From the NCBI GenBank assembly GCA_020832665.1, contig JAFIEG010000004.1:1-64000 (forward strand): a stretch of 64,000 nt of DNA, written 5' to 3'. Both the position numbers and the translations under genes were made by a program. The stretch comes from Pararhodobacter sp. Lineage in GTDB: Bacteria; Pseudomonadota; Alphaproteobacteria; Rhodobacterales; Rhodobacteraceae. Below, piece after piece: positions 45,679 through 55,225 of the stretch. Position 1 is the stretch's first letter; every line of letters begins with the position of its first letter. A model generated the notes under the pieces. The model worked only from the letters and a program-made list of their open reading frames with translations. It ran no database searches and had not been told where the DNA came from.

Positions 45679-47193
45679 ATGGATTTTTCAGCAGTCGGTG
45701 CCGCGGCCGCCGAGGCCCTCACGCTAGCCTCGTTCATTGGAATCGGGGGCGGAGTGCTTCTGGGCTATGTGGTGGGCGTGATCCCTGGCCTGTCGCGCTC
45801 GGTGGCGATTTCCATCGCCATTCCGATGACCTTCTACATGTCGCCCTATATCGCCATCTCGTTCCTGATCGGCCTGTCCAAGGGCACGGCGGCGGGTAGC
45901 GCGGTCTCGGCGATCCTGCTCAACGCGCCGGGCGAGGCCTCGTCGGCCGCCACCGCGCTGGATGGCTATCCGATGGCCAAACAGGGCAAGCCCAAGACGG
46001 CGCTGCAAATCGGGCTCATTGCCTCGGTGATGGGCGATATCCTGGCCACCATCATCCTGATCTTCGTGGCCATTCCCTTTGCCCGCGTGGCGCTGTTGTT
46101 CGGCCCCTACGAAATGGCGGCGATCCTGGCTTTTGCGCTGGTCTTCATCGCAGGGCTTTCGGGTGGCAACATCTTCAAGGGGCTCGCGGCCGGCGGGCTG
46201 GGTATCTTCCTGGGCACAGTCGGGCTGGACAACCAGACCGGCCTGCCACGGCTGACCTTCGGCTACACCGAACTGATGGACGGCATGCCGCTGATCGCGG
46301 TGGCGATCGGCACGCTGGCGCTGTCGGAGATGTTCGTGCAGTCCGAAAAGCTCCGCTATGAGCGCGCCGATATGGCGGTCCAGATGAAGCACGACCCGAA
46401 TGACCGGATAACCTGGCCGATCTTCCGGCGTATCCTGCCCACGATCCTGCGCGGCACCGGCGTGGGCACCTTCGTCGGCGCGCTGCCGGGGCTGGGGCCG
46501 TCGGTGGGCTCGTTCATGTCCTACGGGATGGCTCAGAAGGCGGCAGCAGAGCCCGAGAAATTCGGCAAGGGCGAGCCCAAGGGCATCGCCGCCTCGGAAT
46601 CGGCCGACAACGCGGTGATTCCGGCGGCGCTGATCCCGCTTTTCGGGCTGGGCATTCCGGGCAATGTCTCGGCCGCGCTGCTGATCGGGGCGTTCGCCAT
46701 TCACGGCATCACCGTGGGCCCGCTCTTGCTGCGCGACAACCCCGAGCTTTTATATTCGATCTTCGCGGGCATGATCCTGGCCTCGATCATCATGCTGGTG
46801 CTGGGCTGGTACGGGCTGATGGTGTTCGCCCAGATCACCCGCGTGCCGCCGCATGTGGTGATCCCCATCGTGATATTCTTCTGCCTGGCCGGGATGATGC
46901 TGCAAGGCTACGGCACCTTCGGTCTGGTTATCCTGATGGCCTTTGCGGCGCTGGGATACTTAATGAAGAAATACGACTATTCCTTCGTCACTTTCCTTGT
47001 CGCCTTCATCATAACTCCGATGCTCGAACTGAACCTGCGCCAGAGCATCATCCTGTCGCGGGGGAACTGGGAGATTCTGCTGAATCGCCCCATCGCCCTG
47101 GTCTTCATCGTCTGCACGCTGCTGGCGCTTGTGGCGCTGATCCTGCGCACGATCAAGACGGGCAAACCGGTCGCCGGTGCCCCGGCGGATTGA
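45679..47193 (+). CDS. tripartite tricarboxylate transporter large permease (TctA family)
   Basis: A 504-aa, roughly 12-helix permease. The TctA signatures are clear: GYVVGVIPGLSRSVAISIAI near the N-terminus, GTAAGSAVSAILLNAPGEAS, and the repeated half GTFVGALPGLGPSVGSFMSY with ESADNAVIPAALIPLFGLGI. It drives ion-coupled uptake of carboxylates captured by TctC. Three bases separate it from tctB and 24 from the first tctC gene. Confidence 0.94.
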   Translation: MDFSAVGAAAAEALTLASFIGIGGGVLLGYVVGVIPGLSRSVAISIAIPMTFYMSPYIAISFLIGLSKGTAAGSAVSAILLNAPGEASSAATALDGYPMAKQGKPKTALQIGLIASVMGDILATIILIFVAIPFARVALLFGPYEMAAILAFALVFIAGLSGGNIFKGLAAGGLGIFLGTVGLDNQTGLPRLTFGYTELMDGMPLIAVAIGTLALSEMFVQSEKLRYERADMAVQMKHDPNDRITWPIFRRILPTILRGTGVGTFVGALPGLGPSVGSFMSYGMAQKAAAEPEKFGKGEPKGIAASESADNAVIPAALIPLFGLGIPGNVSAALLIGAFAIHGITVGPLLLRDNPELLYSIFAGMILASIIMLVLGWYGLMVFAQITRVPPHVVIPIVIFFCLAGMMLQGYGTFGLVILMAFAALGYLMKKYDYSFVTFLVAFIITPMLELNLRQSIILSRGNWEILLNRPIALVFIVCTLLALVALILRTIKTGKPVAGAPAD

Positions 47194-47217
47194 CACCTGA
47201 AAGCTAAGGAGAGACCC

Positions 47218-48156
47218 ATGAACAGACGCGCACTCATAGCCGCTGCGGCGGCCATCGGCACCCTTTTCACGGCACCGATGGCACTGGCCGAGGAATGGCG
47301 CCCCAGCCAGCCCATGACCATGGTCATCGGCTTCGCCCCCGGCGGCTCGACCGATATTCAGGGCCGCGTGCTGGCGAGGGTGCTCGAGGAACATTTCGGC
47401 CAGCCGGTAAATGTGGTCAACCAGCCCGGTGGCGGCGGCGCGGTGGCGCTGACGCGCTTTCTCAATGCCCAGCCCGACGGCCACACCTTCATGTTCGGCG
47501 TGCAGCTTGGCCTGACCTTTTCGCCCATCGTCACCGAAACCGAATACGATATCGACGATTTCCGCTATGCCGGCACGCTGGTCGGCGGGCAGTTCGGCGT
47601 CGTTGCGCGCGGTGATGCGCCCTATCAGAGTTTCGAGGAGCTGATCGAATACGGGCGCGAGAACCCGATGACCTATGCCCAGCAACTGCCCATGGACCAG
47701 GCGATCATGGAAATCATCGCCGAGCAGGAGGGCATCGACCTGGCCATCGTGCCCACCGGCGGCGGTGGCGGCATGGCGCCGCTTCTGCTGGGTGGCGAGG
47801 TCGATTTCGCCTTTTCGGGCGGCACGCATGCGCAATACACCCCCACCGGCGAGATGAATGTGCTTGCCTTCCTGACGCGGGAGCGCTCGCCCTTCTACGA
47901 GGATGTTCCGACGCTGGTTGAGCTGGGCTATCCCTATGCGATGGATGATTTCCGCTCGTTCTTCCTGCCGGGCGGCACGCCTGACGAGATCATTGACGCC
48001 TTCGAGAACGCCGCGCGCTTCGCCGTCGAGCACCCCGATTTCGTCGATGTCACGGTCGACAACACCCTGCACCCGATCGTCTTCATGGACGCAAGCGAAA
48101 CCGAAGCCACGATACGCGAGATCAGGGAAGCAAACGAAGCCCTGATGGCCAACTGA
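47218..48156 (+). CDS. TTT transporter substrate-binding protein (TctC/Bug family), copy 1
   Basis: A 312-aa periplasmic Bug-family binding protein with a Sec signal (ALIAAAAAIGTLFTAPMALA). MVIGFAPGGSTDIQGRVLA and GQPVNVVNQPGGGGAVA form the first ligand loop typical of TctC, where carboxylates are bound by backbone amides. Good ribosome site AAGGAGAG. Closely similar to the next gene, a tandem duplicate with the same length. Confidence 0.92.
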   Translation: MNRRALIAAAAAIGTLFTAPMALAEEWRPSQPMTMVIGFAPGGSTDIQGRVLARVLEEHFGQPVNVVNQPGGGGAVALTRFLNAQPDGHTFMFGVQLGLTFSPIVTETEYDIDDFRYAGTLVGGQFGVVARGDAPYQSFEELIEYGRENPMTYAQQLPMDQAIMEIIAEQEGIDLAIVPTGGGGGMAPLLLGGEVDFAFSGGTHAQYTPTGEMNVLAFLTRERSPFYEDVPTLVELGYPYAMDDFRSFFLPGGTPDEIIDAFENAARFAVEHPDFVDVTVDNTLHPIVFMDASETEATIREIREANEALMAN

Positions 48157-48179
48157 GTGCAACAGAGAGGAGAAGTAAG

Positions 48180-49118
48180 ATGAAAAGAAGACATTTGATC
48201 GCGGCCACCGCCGCGCTTGCCGCGGGGCTGGTCGCCGCCCCGGTTGCGATGGCCGATGACTGGCCGACGCGCCCGCTGACCATGGTCATCGGCTTTGCCC
48301 CCGGCGGCTCGACCGATATCCAGGGTCGCGTGCTGGCCAATGTGATGGAGGAATATCTCGGCCAGCCGGTGAATGTGGTCAACCAGCCCGGCGGCGGGTC
48401 GGCCGTGGCCTTCACCCGGCTCGCCAACACAGCGGCGGATGGCTACACCTTCCTGTTCGGCGGCACCACGGCGCTGACCTTCACCCCGATCATCACCGAG
48501 GTCGAATACGAGATCGACAATTTCGAGTATCTCGCCGCGGTAGCGGTGGGCCAGAACGCCATCGTCACCTCGGCCGAGCAGCCATTTCAGACCTTCGACG
48601 AGATCATCGAGCACGGCCGCGAAAACCCGATGACCTATGCCCAGCAGACCGCGCTGGACGAGGCCATCATCCGCGCCATCGCTGCCGAGGAAGGGCTTGA
48701 CCTGGCCATCGTGCCAACCGGCGGCGGCGGCGGCATGGCACCGCTGGTGCTGGGCCGCGAGGTCGATTTCGCCTATTCGGGCGGCACGCATGCGCAGTAC
48801 ACACCCACCGGTGAGATGGTGGTTGCGGCCTTCATGTCGGCCGAGCGCAGCCCCTTCTATGAAGATGTGCCCACCCTGATCGAGCTTGGCTACAACTATT
48901 CGATCGAGGATTATCGCACCATCATCGTGCCGCAGGGCGTGCCCGACAATGTGCGCGAGCGCCTGATCGGCGCGGCCGAGCATGCCAGCCAGGCCCAGGC
49001 CTTCATCGATATCACCGAGGGCAACACCTTCTTCCCGGTCGTCTTCATCGGCCAGGAAGAGATGGAAGAAAACGTGCGCCGCATCCGCGCTGCCACCGAA
49101 GAGGTGATGGCCGACTGA
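48180..49118 (+). CDS. TTT transporter substrate-binding protein (TctC/Bug family), copy 2
   Basis: A 312-aa paralogue of the preceding protein, sharing long identical blocks (TMVIGFAPGGSTDIQGRVLA, FSGGTHAQYTPTGEM versus YSGGTHAQYTPTGEM, AIVPTGGGGGMAPL). Divergence is concentrated in the region 100-150 and in the C-terminal third, where ligand contacts would differ. A single TctBA pair thus appears to serve two receptors. Preceded by GAGAGGAG. Confidence 0.92.
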   Translation: MKRRHLIAATAALAAGLVAAPVAMADDWPTRPLTMVIGFAPGGSTDIQGRVLANVMEEYLGQPVNVVNQPGGGSAVAFTRLANTAADGYTFLFGGTTALTFTPIITEVEYEIDNFEYLAAVAVGQNAIVTSAEQPFQTFDEIIEHGRENPMTYAQQTALDEAIIRAIAAEEGLDLAIVPTGGGGGMAPLVLGREVDFAYSGGTHAQYTPTGEMVVAAFMSAERSPFYEDVPTLIELGYNYSIEDYRTIIVPQGVPDNVRERLIGAAEHASQAQAFIDITEGNTFFPVVFIGQEEMEENVRRIRAATEEVMAD

Positions 49119-49126
49119 CGCACCAA

Positions 49127-49157
49127 GGTACCGGCTGTGCGAGCCGCAGCCGGTACC
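49127..49157. terminator. strong hairpin after the tct operon
   Basis: GGTACCGGCTG and CAGCCGGTACC form a perfect 11-bp stem around a 9-base loop, nine bases after the tctC copy 2 stop. Lacks a clear T-run. It separates the tct operon from the convergent histidine kinase gene and probably ends transcription from both sides. Confidence 0.65.
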
Positions 49158-49260
49158 ACCGACCCCCGATTCCGGTTTGTTCCCGCCGCCGAAAGACCTG
49201 CGGCCGCATAACCAGCCGGGAACAACCTCTGGCAAATCCGGTGCGGTTCAAGGTGCCATG

Positions 49261-51441
49261 CTATCCGTCCAGAACGCGCCTGACCTTCTCGGCGAGATCC
49301 GCGCGACGGTAAGGCTTGCTCAGAAGATTCACGCCGGGGTCAAGCCGCCCCTGATGAACTATCGCATCTTCGGCGTAGCCCGAAGTGAAGATAATCCTGA
49401 GGTCAGGCTGGCGAAGCCGCGCAGCATCGGCAAGCTGGCGCCCGTTCATGCCACCGGGCATCACCACGTCGGTGAACAGCAGGTCGAAGTCGTGACCACG
49501 CTCCATGATCTCGATTGCGTCAGCACCAGACGCTGCCTCCTTGCAATCGTAGCCAAGGCTTCTGAGTTGCGAGACGACATGACTTCGCACCATGTCATCA
49601 TCCTCGACGACAAGGATGCGTTCTGTTCCCCCGATCAATCCGGTATTGGGCACGGATGCCGACTCTTGCTTCTCTTTCCTGTCAGCAGCGGGGAAATACA
49701 GCTTGACCGACGTGCCCTCGCCAGGTTCCGAGTAGATCCGGGCAAGGCCGTTCGACTGCTGAACAAACCCCCAGACCATCGACAGGCCCAGCCCTGACCC
49801 CTTGCCGACCTCCTTTGTCGTGAAGAAGGGCTCGAACGCCCGTTCCAATACCTCTGGCGTCATACCGCAGCCATTGTCGGTCACCGATATACTCACATAT
49901 CCGCCCTCCTTGACCTCCTCGGCGCGCAACAGATCATCCGCCATGAACGTTGCGTTCGAAGCCGCGATCGTCAATTTCCCGCCATCGGGCATGGCATCGC
50001 GCGCGTTGATCACGAGATTGAGGATCGCATTCTCGAACTGGCCCGGATCGACCTCGATCGGCCAGACGCCGGGCGCGGCACTCATCTGGATCTGGATATC
50101 CTCGTTGATCGTTCGGCAGATCAACCCTTCGAGCCCGGTCAGCACCGCCACCGGGTCAAGATGCTCGGGCGCAAGCGCCTGGCGGCGTGCGTAAGAAAGC
50201 AGGTGACTGGTCAGGGTAGCACCTCGCTCAGCCGCCTGCATCGTGACTTTGGCCAGTTGCTGCGCCCTTGGGTCCTTGGCGTGGATGTCCGCGAGAGTTT
50301 CGGCACTTCCCACGATGATCGTCAGAAGGTTGTTGAAATCGTGGGCGATGCCGCCCGTCAACTGCCCGACGGCTTCCAGCTTCTGAGATTGGCGCAACTT
50401 CTTTTCCAGAGCGCGCAGTTCGGTAACATCAGTCGTGCTGCCGATAAGCCTGATTGCCTCGCCCGAATGATCGCGCAGAACAAGACCACGCGCCACCACA
50501 TCCAGCGCCCGACCATCTGCGCAGAGGAATCGATACTCACTGGTCCAGTTGCTTTCGCCGCTCTCGATCACGGACCGCAGGTTTTCAACCACGCGGTCGC
50601 GGTCATCGAGGTGAATCCAGTTTTCCCAGGCGCTCATGTTTGTGTCAAACGCCTCCGGGCTATAGCCGTAAACGTTCTGCAACGTCTCGTTCCACCAAAT
50701 CCATTCCGACTTCAGATCTGCATCCCAGATGAGGTCATTGGTCGCACGGCCAAGTAATCTGAAACGCTCTTCGCTCACGCGCAGCACGGCGGCGCTGCGT
50801 TCCGCTTCTTCGGCCATGGCCGCGCTCAAGATTTCCTGGTCACGGTGTCGTGTGAAAAAGCCGACAAACAGTACGAAGGCGAAGAAGCTGGCCAGAAACG
50901 CAACGATCGCACCCACTTCCGCAATGTCGCGCGGGTCGGTCATGCGCACCAGCACATATGTCGCGATCGGCACCGGAGCCAAGCTGACGAGCAGATCGAT
51001 CGATCGCTTGAAAAAGCCAAAATTTGTGAACTGGTGAAACATCACCAGCGGGAAAAACCAGGTGATGTAGGGAACGATAGCGACCATTTCCTCGGACGCC
51101 CTGTAGGCAAGGATGGCAACGGCATTCAGGTAGATTGCAAAAAATACACTCAGGCTCCCGGTGATCACGCCCGTCGCCATCGCCGGTTGCACCGAGATGA
51201 GGATCAGCAAGCCGACGGTCACAAGCGCACAGAGACCAATGAGCCAGACCTCGGCCGTCGAAACGGCGCCGAGTGCCACTCCAAAGAACACACCAAGCAT
51301 CGCACCGGAGAACGCAATCAACAGTGCGATCTGGACTGTCTTGCGCGCCTGTCTGCGGCGGTCTGCGTTCAAATCCAGGGCCGAGGGCATAATCGCTTTC
51401 TGTTCGGTTCGCCGGGTCGGCTGTCGATCCTGTCCGAGCAA
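49261..51441 (-). CDS. hybrid sensor histidine kinase with PAS and receiver domains
   Basis: A 726-aa membrane sensor: about six helices (residues 32-225), a PAS domain (about 235-355; DLIWDADLKSEWIWWNETLQ), HisKA with H-box GGIAHDFNNLL (His about 367), HATPase (NLVINARDAMPDGG, VTDNGCGM, GKGSGLGLSMVWG) and a C-terminal receiver (ILVVEDDDMV, phospho-acceptor Asp about 658 in FTDVVMPGG). No separate response regulator is adjacent. The TTG start is chosen because GAGGAG precedes it by eight bases; ATG 51390 (MPSALDL) is the alternative. Confidence 0.92.
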   Translation of the reverse strand: MLGQDRQPTRRTEQKAIMPSALDLNADRRRQARKTVQIALLIAFSGAMLGVFFGVALGAVSTAEVWLIGLCALVTVGLLILISVQPAMATGVITGSLSVFFAIYLNAVAILAYRASEEMVAIVPYITWFFPLVMFHQFTNFGFFKRSIDLLVSLAPVPIATYVLVRMTDPRDIAEVGAIVAFLASFFAFVLFVGFFTRHRDQEILSAAMAEEAERSAAVLRVSEERFRLLGRATNDLIWDADLKSEWIWWNETLQNVYGYSPEAFDTNMSAWENWIHLDDRDRVVENLRSVIESGESNWTSEYRFLCADGRALDVVARGLVLRDHSGEAIRLIGSTTDVTELRALEKKLRQSQKLEAVGQLTGGIAHDFNNLLTIIVGSAETLADIHAKDPRAQQLAKVTMQAAERGATLTSHLLSYARRQALAPEHLDPVAVLTGLEGLICRTINEDIQIQMSAAPGVWPIEVDPGQFENAILNLVINARDAMPDGGKLTIAASNATFMADDLLRAEEVKEGGYVSISVTDNGCGMTPEVLERAFEPFFTTKEVGKGSGLGLSMVWGFVQQSNGLARIYSEPGEGTSVKLYFPAADRKEKQESASVPNTGLIGGTERILVVEDDDMVRSHVVSQLRSLGYDCKEAASGADAIEIMERGHDFDLLFTDVVMPGGMNGRQLADAARLRQPDLRIIFTSGYAEDAIVHQGRLDPGVNLLSKPYRRADLAEKVRRVLDG

Positions 51442-51822
51442 TGATCGGACTCCTCAAAGATGCACGATAGATGATTCATTTCTCAAGACAACGCTCAATG
51501 GCCGCCGCGGCGATTCGTCCATGCCTTGGCCGGGCGTGGCCACATCGGCGTCGACAGCATCAAACCGAAGGCGCGCTGCCTTTCGGCTATGGCGATGGCG
51601 AACCGGGCCATCCGCAATAGACGAGAGGAACCGCCATTGCCGGGCATTCGGATTGGTCACGCCCCGCAACGGCCACTGTGCGGAACGAAGCGGATTACGA
51701 CCGCTTTGCAGGGCCAAAAGGCAGCTCCTCAGTCGAGAGCAAGCAGCCCATCACATGCTGTGGCAAGAGCCGACTTTGAACCCTATCCCTGCGCGCCGCA
51801 CTTTGACCCGAAATCTGTGCAA
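51442..51822. other. intergenic region between histidine kinase and Fe-S protein genes
   Basis: 381 bases with no recognised gene; should include the promoter of the kinase gene at its left end, where sequence is AT-rich (51465-51490). Nothing repeat-like or tRNA-like was seen. Confidence 0.4.
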
Positions 51823-53007
51823 TCAGCCTGCCCACCAATCGCGCGGCTTGGCCCGTTTGGCGCGGCCCGAACGGTCGTCAAGCCACAGCGCCAGCCTCCG
51901 CAGCGGCGACAGTGCCAGCTTCAGCCAGAACCGGTTGCGCCATGTGCGGAAATCGCGGTTGAATGGGCAGACCCGCAGGCAGATCGCGCAGTCGCTGGCC
52001 AGTTTCGCCCAGTAGCCAAAGCAGGCTTCGGCATCCGATGTCCATTTGACCACGCCCTTGATGGCACTGCGGTTGGGGCCACCCTCGGCCGGAGTCCCGA
52101 AGGGCAGCGCCTTGACCGGGCAGGCGTCCGCACAGCGCGTGCAGATATCACAGACCTTGCGCACGCCAACAGGGCGCGGCGTGTCATGGGTCAGCGGCAG
52201 ATCAGTGAATATCTTCGAAAACCGCAGCCTCGGCCCGAATTCGGGCGTGATCACCATCTGGTTGCGCGCATATTCGCCAAGCCCCGCCTTGACCGCAAAG
52301 GGAATCACCAGCCCGGTGTCGTTCATCGAGGCCACCGCTCGATACCCTAGGTTGCGGATGAACGCCGCCAGTTGCATCACGATTGCCGCCTCATGGCTGT
52401 ATTCGCGCCCCGTCGCGGCGCCGGCCAACGCCGAGGGATAGGTCTGCACAAGGGGCATATCCATCTGATGGCCCAGCACGATGACATGCCCCAGCCCTTC
52501 GGGCAGACCAAGCTCGGCCTCGGTGAAATCGCGGGTATCCACGCGGGTTTCATAGATCCATCGGGTGTCCATTGCCGTGATCCCGCACAGATCAGCGCCA
52601 AAGAACCTGGCCACGCGCTTGATTTCCTCGGCCATGCGCGCAGGGTCTTCGACTCGCACCTGTAAAGGGGCGACAGGGGTGTCTTCAGCGATAGGGGCCT
52701 GAAACCCCTCGCGCCGACCCTGCGCCGCCGAGCGGTTCGAGACCACATCGCTGATCAGCCACGCTGCGTTACGAAGGGCAAAGTCGCGCTGCTGGAACCC
52801 TTCGCCCTTCCGAGGATTGGCGTCGATGCGGTAGCTGGCAAAGAAGGCATCACTTTGGGCGCTGCGCACAGAAGGGTCCCAGAAGGCGCGGCTGAAGATG
52901 TCGTCACGCTGGCGAAAGCGCGCAAAAGCCGGCGTGGTGACAATGCCTGCGGCGGCATCCAGCGCCGGGTCGGGCGGTTGGTTGTGGCCTTGGGGTGGTG
53001 GGTGCAT
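51823..53007 (-). CDS. soluble reductive dehalogenase-like [4Fe-4S] protein
   Basis: A 394-aa protein resembling RdhA-type corrinoid reductases in its C-terminal two thirds. Two cluster motifs are present: CDICTRCADACP (residues about 286-297; C-x2-C-x2-C-x3-C-P) and CAICLRVCPF (about 340-349; C-x2-C-x3-C-P). There is no Tat signal and no RdhB-type anchor gene, so it should be cytoplasmic, like the non-respiratory enzymes of marine proteobacteria. Epoxyqueuosine reductase is a related family with similar clusters but a different N-terminus. Start taken at the ATG behind GCGGAGG. Confidence 0.75.
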   Translation of the reverse strand: MHPPPQGHNQPPDPALDAAAGIVTTPAFARFRQRDDIFSRAFWDPSVRSAQSDAFFASYRIDANPRKGEGFQQRDFALRNAAWLISDVVSNRSAAQGRREGFQAPIAEDTPVAPLQVRVEDPARMAEEIKRVARFFGADLCGITAMDTRWIYETRVDTRDFTEAELGLPEGLGHVIVLGHQMDMPLVQTYPSALAGAATGREYSHEAAIVMQLAAFIRNLGYRAVASMNDTGLVIPFAVKAGLGEYARNQMVITPEFGPRLRFSKIFTDLPLTHDTPRPVGVRKVCDICTRCADACPVKALPFGTPAEGGPNRSAIKGVVKWTSDAEACFGYWAKLASDCAICLRVCPFNRDFRTWRNRFWLKLALSPLRRLALWLDDRSGRAKRAKPRDWWAG

Positions 53008-53196
53008 GGGGCCTCCGCGCCAGATCCGACATTCCCCAAATGGCGTGCCGTCAAACGGAAAGATTGCCTTTTCGGCCTTACTGATCAAGCGGTGTCCAAC
53101 CCGAGAAACGCCTTCGGACTGGGGACTCTGCTGCACAAATTGGCCCAATGACCGTGCGCCCTTATCCCCGGACACACTTATCCCGCAGCTTTCGTG

Positions 53197-53224
53197 ACGG
53201 CTACGCCGAACGCAGCGTAGCCGT
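53197..53224. repeat. hairpin-forming inverted repeat
   Basis: ACGGCTACGC-N8-GCGTAGCCGT forms a perfect 10-bp stem in the 437-base gap 53008-53444, which otherwise holds no recognisable gene. Could be a REP-like element or a transcription terminator for a lost gene. Confidence 0.4.
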
Positions 53225-53325
53225 TCAGAGCGGCGATACGGACCTGGCGTTCTGCAAACTGACGGCCACACCTGCCTGTCGGCGTGTCATCCGCGCTCAT
53301 CTAGGGGTCGAGCCGGACCTTCCAG

Positions 53326-53385
53326 TGTCAATTTCGGCGTAAAAAAAAGGCCAGTGTTCCTGTGGAATGGTCCCCCTTCGGCGGC
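53326..53385. mobile_element. possible IS21-type terminal remnant
   Basis: TGTCAATTTCGGCG (53326-53339), an A8 run, CCAGTGTTCC and AATGGTCCCCC resemble the end regions of IS21-family elements, which often carry TGTCAATTTCGGCG-like ends and several GACCCCC-type repeats. No istA or istB coding remains nearby. This rests on memory of the family and is weak. Confidence 0.25.
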
Positions 53386-53444
53386 GGTCTGGCAGGCACC
53401 TTGGCACATGCGCTCCCACATCGCTGGCGCGCGCCAGGTCGGCG

Positions 53445-54101
53445 TCACATTCTGCTTTTGCGTGGCGACAGCGATGCCACGACGTGGTCTGCAAATACGC
53501 GCGCAATCTCGTTACCATCGCGCTCGCCATCGTCCGAGAACCAGCGATTAACCCCGTTGATCGCACCCATGAAGAAAAATACCGCCAGTTTCGGATCACA
53601 GGGCGCGATCTCGCCGTCGTCCATCGCCTGCGCCAGCAGTTCTCGCAGGCGGGTATCGATTGCGCGGCGGCGCTGCTGGATGCGTTCCGTATCTTCCGGG
53701 GTCATCGAATAATACTCGGTCAGCACCACACATGTGCCCAACGCGGTTGTGGTGCGGTCGATGTATCCTTCGGCAAACCCGGCGATCCGATCAAGCGCGC
53801 TGCCACCCCGCCTCTCTGCCTCGGCGAGCGCCTCTTCGGCCATGCCGACGGCCATGCGGTGGCATTCGTACAGAATTTCCTGCTTGCTGCGAACATAGCG
53901 ATACAGCATCGGCTTGGTCACCGACAACTCGCGCGCGATCTCGTCCAGTGTGGTGCGGTGAAATCCCTTTCGGCCAAAGGCCCGCCCCGCAGCCTGGATC
54001 AGCGAGAGGCGGCGGATGTCGTGGCGCCTCGAGCTGCCCTCCGGGGCGGTGTGCCAGGCGTCGGCGATCTCGTCGCGGTTGTCGTTTTCCTGATCGGTCA
54101 T
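53445..54101 (-). CDS. TetR family transcriptional regulator
   Basis: A 218-aa TetR regulator: HTH at about 30-75 (SLIQAAGRAFGRKGFHRTTL, LSVTKPMLYRYVRSKQEIL) and a helical ligand domain ending with GAINGVNRWFSDDGE, reminiscent of FadR/AcuR-like TetR proteins controlling acyl-CoA catabolism. Divergent from the SDR-ligase-thiolase-TRAP operon, so it is its likely repressor with an acyl-CoA or the imported acid as inducer (inference). Confidence 0.9.
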   Translation of the reverse strand: MTDQENDNRDEIADAWHTAPEGSSRRHDIRRLSLIQAAGRAFGRKGFHRTTLDEIARELSVTKPMLYRYVRSKQEILYECHRMAVGMAEEALAEAERRGGSALDRIAGFAEGYIDRTTTALGTCVVLTEYYSMTPEDTERIQQRRRAIDTRLRELLAQAMDDGEIAPCDPKLAVFFFMGAINGVNRWFSDDGERDGNEIARVFADHVVASLSPRKSRM

Positions 54102-54264
54102 CGGTGTCGGGCGATCCTGTGCGTTGATGTGATTTCTTCCGCCGAAAGGCGATCAAGGTCAATCCTTGCCCCCGCCGATGCCGGTGCAGCGGCGGCATGA
54201 AAGAACACCGCCAGCACCGTGACAAGCCTGTTGACACAACAAGCAGTGCTGGTTAGCGTCTGGT

Positions 54265-54280
54265 GTTACTGGCGGGTAAC
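54265..54280. promoter_or_regulatory. candidate TetR operator
   Basis: GTTAC-N6-GTAAC, a perfect inverted repeat, lies in the divergent region between the TetR gene (start 54101) and the SDR gene (start 54428). Size and symmetry suit a TetR dimer. The remainder of the 326-base gap contains AT-rich sequence near 54325-54360 that may include the SDR operon promoter. Confidence 0.45.
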
Positions 54281-54427
54281 TTCACGCTGAGGCCGGGTTG
54301 CCACCTGCCCAAGGCAGGAAGCAAATTCACATTAAGACACTGTTATTACGTCTGAGTTGTCTGGCATCCGCAGCGAGGGCGCGGTGACCGCAAGGGCCGT
54401 GCCCCGATGCGCAAGGGAGGGAACAAT

Positions 54428-55216
54428 TTGACGCGATTGCGCGACGACACAGTGCCGAAGGGTCGTGTCACGGTGGTGACCGGCGGCGCATCGGGCCTTG
54501 GCGCGGCAACTGCGCGGCTGCTGCGCGATCACGGCGCGCAGGTGGTGGTGCTGGATGCCGATACCGCTGCGATCAAGGCCATGACCGGCGAGCCGGGCCT
54601 GCACGCCATGCAGGCCGATGTCACCGACGCGGCGCGCATCGAGGCGCTTTTCGCCCGGATCGAGGCGGATATGGGCCCGGTTTCGGCGCTGGTGTGCTGC
54701 GCAGGGATTGCGATGCCGGGGTCCGTGGTGCGCGGCGGTCAACCCATGCCGCTGGCCGAGTTTCGCCGCGTGATCGACGTCAATCTACTGGGCACGCTGA
54801 ACTGCATCCGCTGCGCGGTGCCTCAGATGATCAATCACCGCCACGAAGCCGACGCAGAGGCCGGAGTGATCGTCGTTACTGCCTCGATAGCCGCGCAGGA
54901 TGGGCAGGTCGGGCAAGCAGCCTATGCCGCCTCGAAGGGGGGCGTGGCAGGCATGGTGCTGCCGCTGGCGCGGGAACTGGGAGATCAGGGGATTCGCGTA
55001 ATGGGGATCGCGCCTGGCGTGTTCAGCACCCCAATGACCGAGGAACTGCCCGAGCGCTCGCGCGAGATCGTTTTTTCGGCGGTGCCGCCGTTTCCGAAAC
55101 GCGCCGGGAATGCAACGGAGTTCGCTGATCTGGTGCACGCCATCCTGTGCAACCCGATGCTGAACGGAGATACAATCCGGCTCGATGGCGGGCTGCGCAT
55201 GCCTGCAAGATTGTAG
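54428..55216 (+). CDS. SDR family oxidoreductase
   Basis: A 262-aa classical short-chain dehydrogenase: VTGGASGLGAA nucleotide motif, CAGIAMPG in place of NNAG, a Ser in VVTASIAAQDG and YAASK for the catalytic Tyr/Lys. The TTG start is preferred since GGGAGGGAAC lies five bases upstream of it; an in-frame ATG at 54407 lacks a ribosome site. First gene of the second catabolic operon; probably oxidises an alcohol or hydroxyacyl-CoA intermediate. Confidence 0.87.
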   Translation: MTRLRDDTVPKGRVTVVTGGASGLGAATARLLRDHGAQVVVLDADTAAIKAMTGEPGLHAMQADVTDAARIEALFARIEADMGPVSALVCCAGIAMPGSVVRGGQPMPLAEFRRVIDVNLLGTLNCIRCAVPQMINHRHEADAEAGVIVVTASIAAQDGQVGQAAYAASKGGVAGMVLPLARELGDQGIRVMGIAPGVFSTPMTEELPERSREIVFSAVPPFPKRAGNATEFADLVHAILCNPMLNGDTIRLDGGLRMPARL

Positions 55217-55225
55217 GGACAGGGA

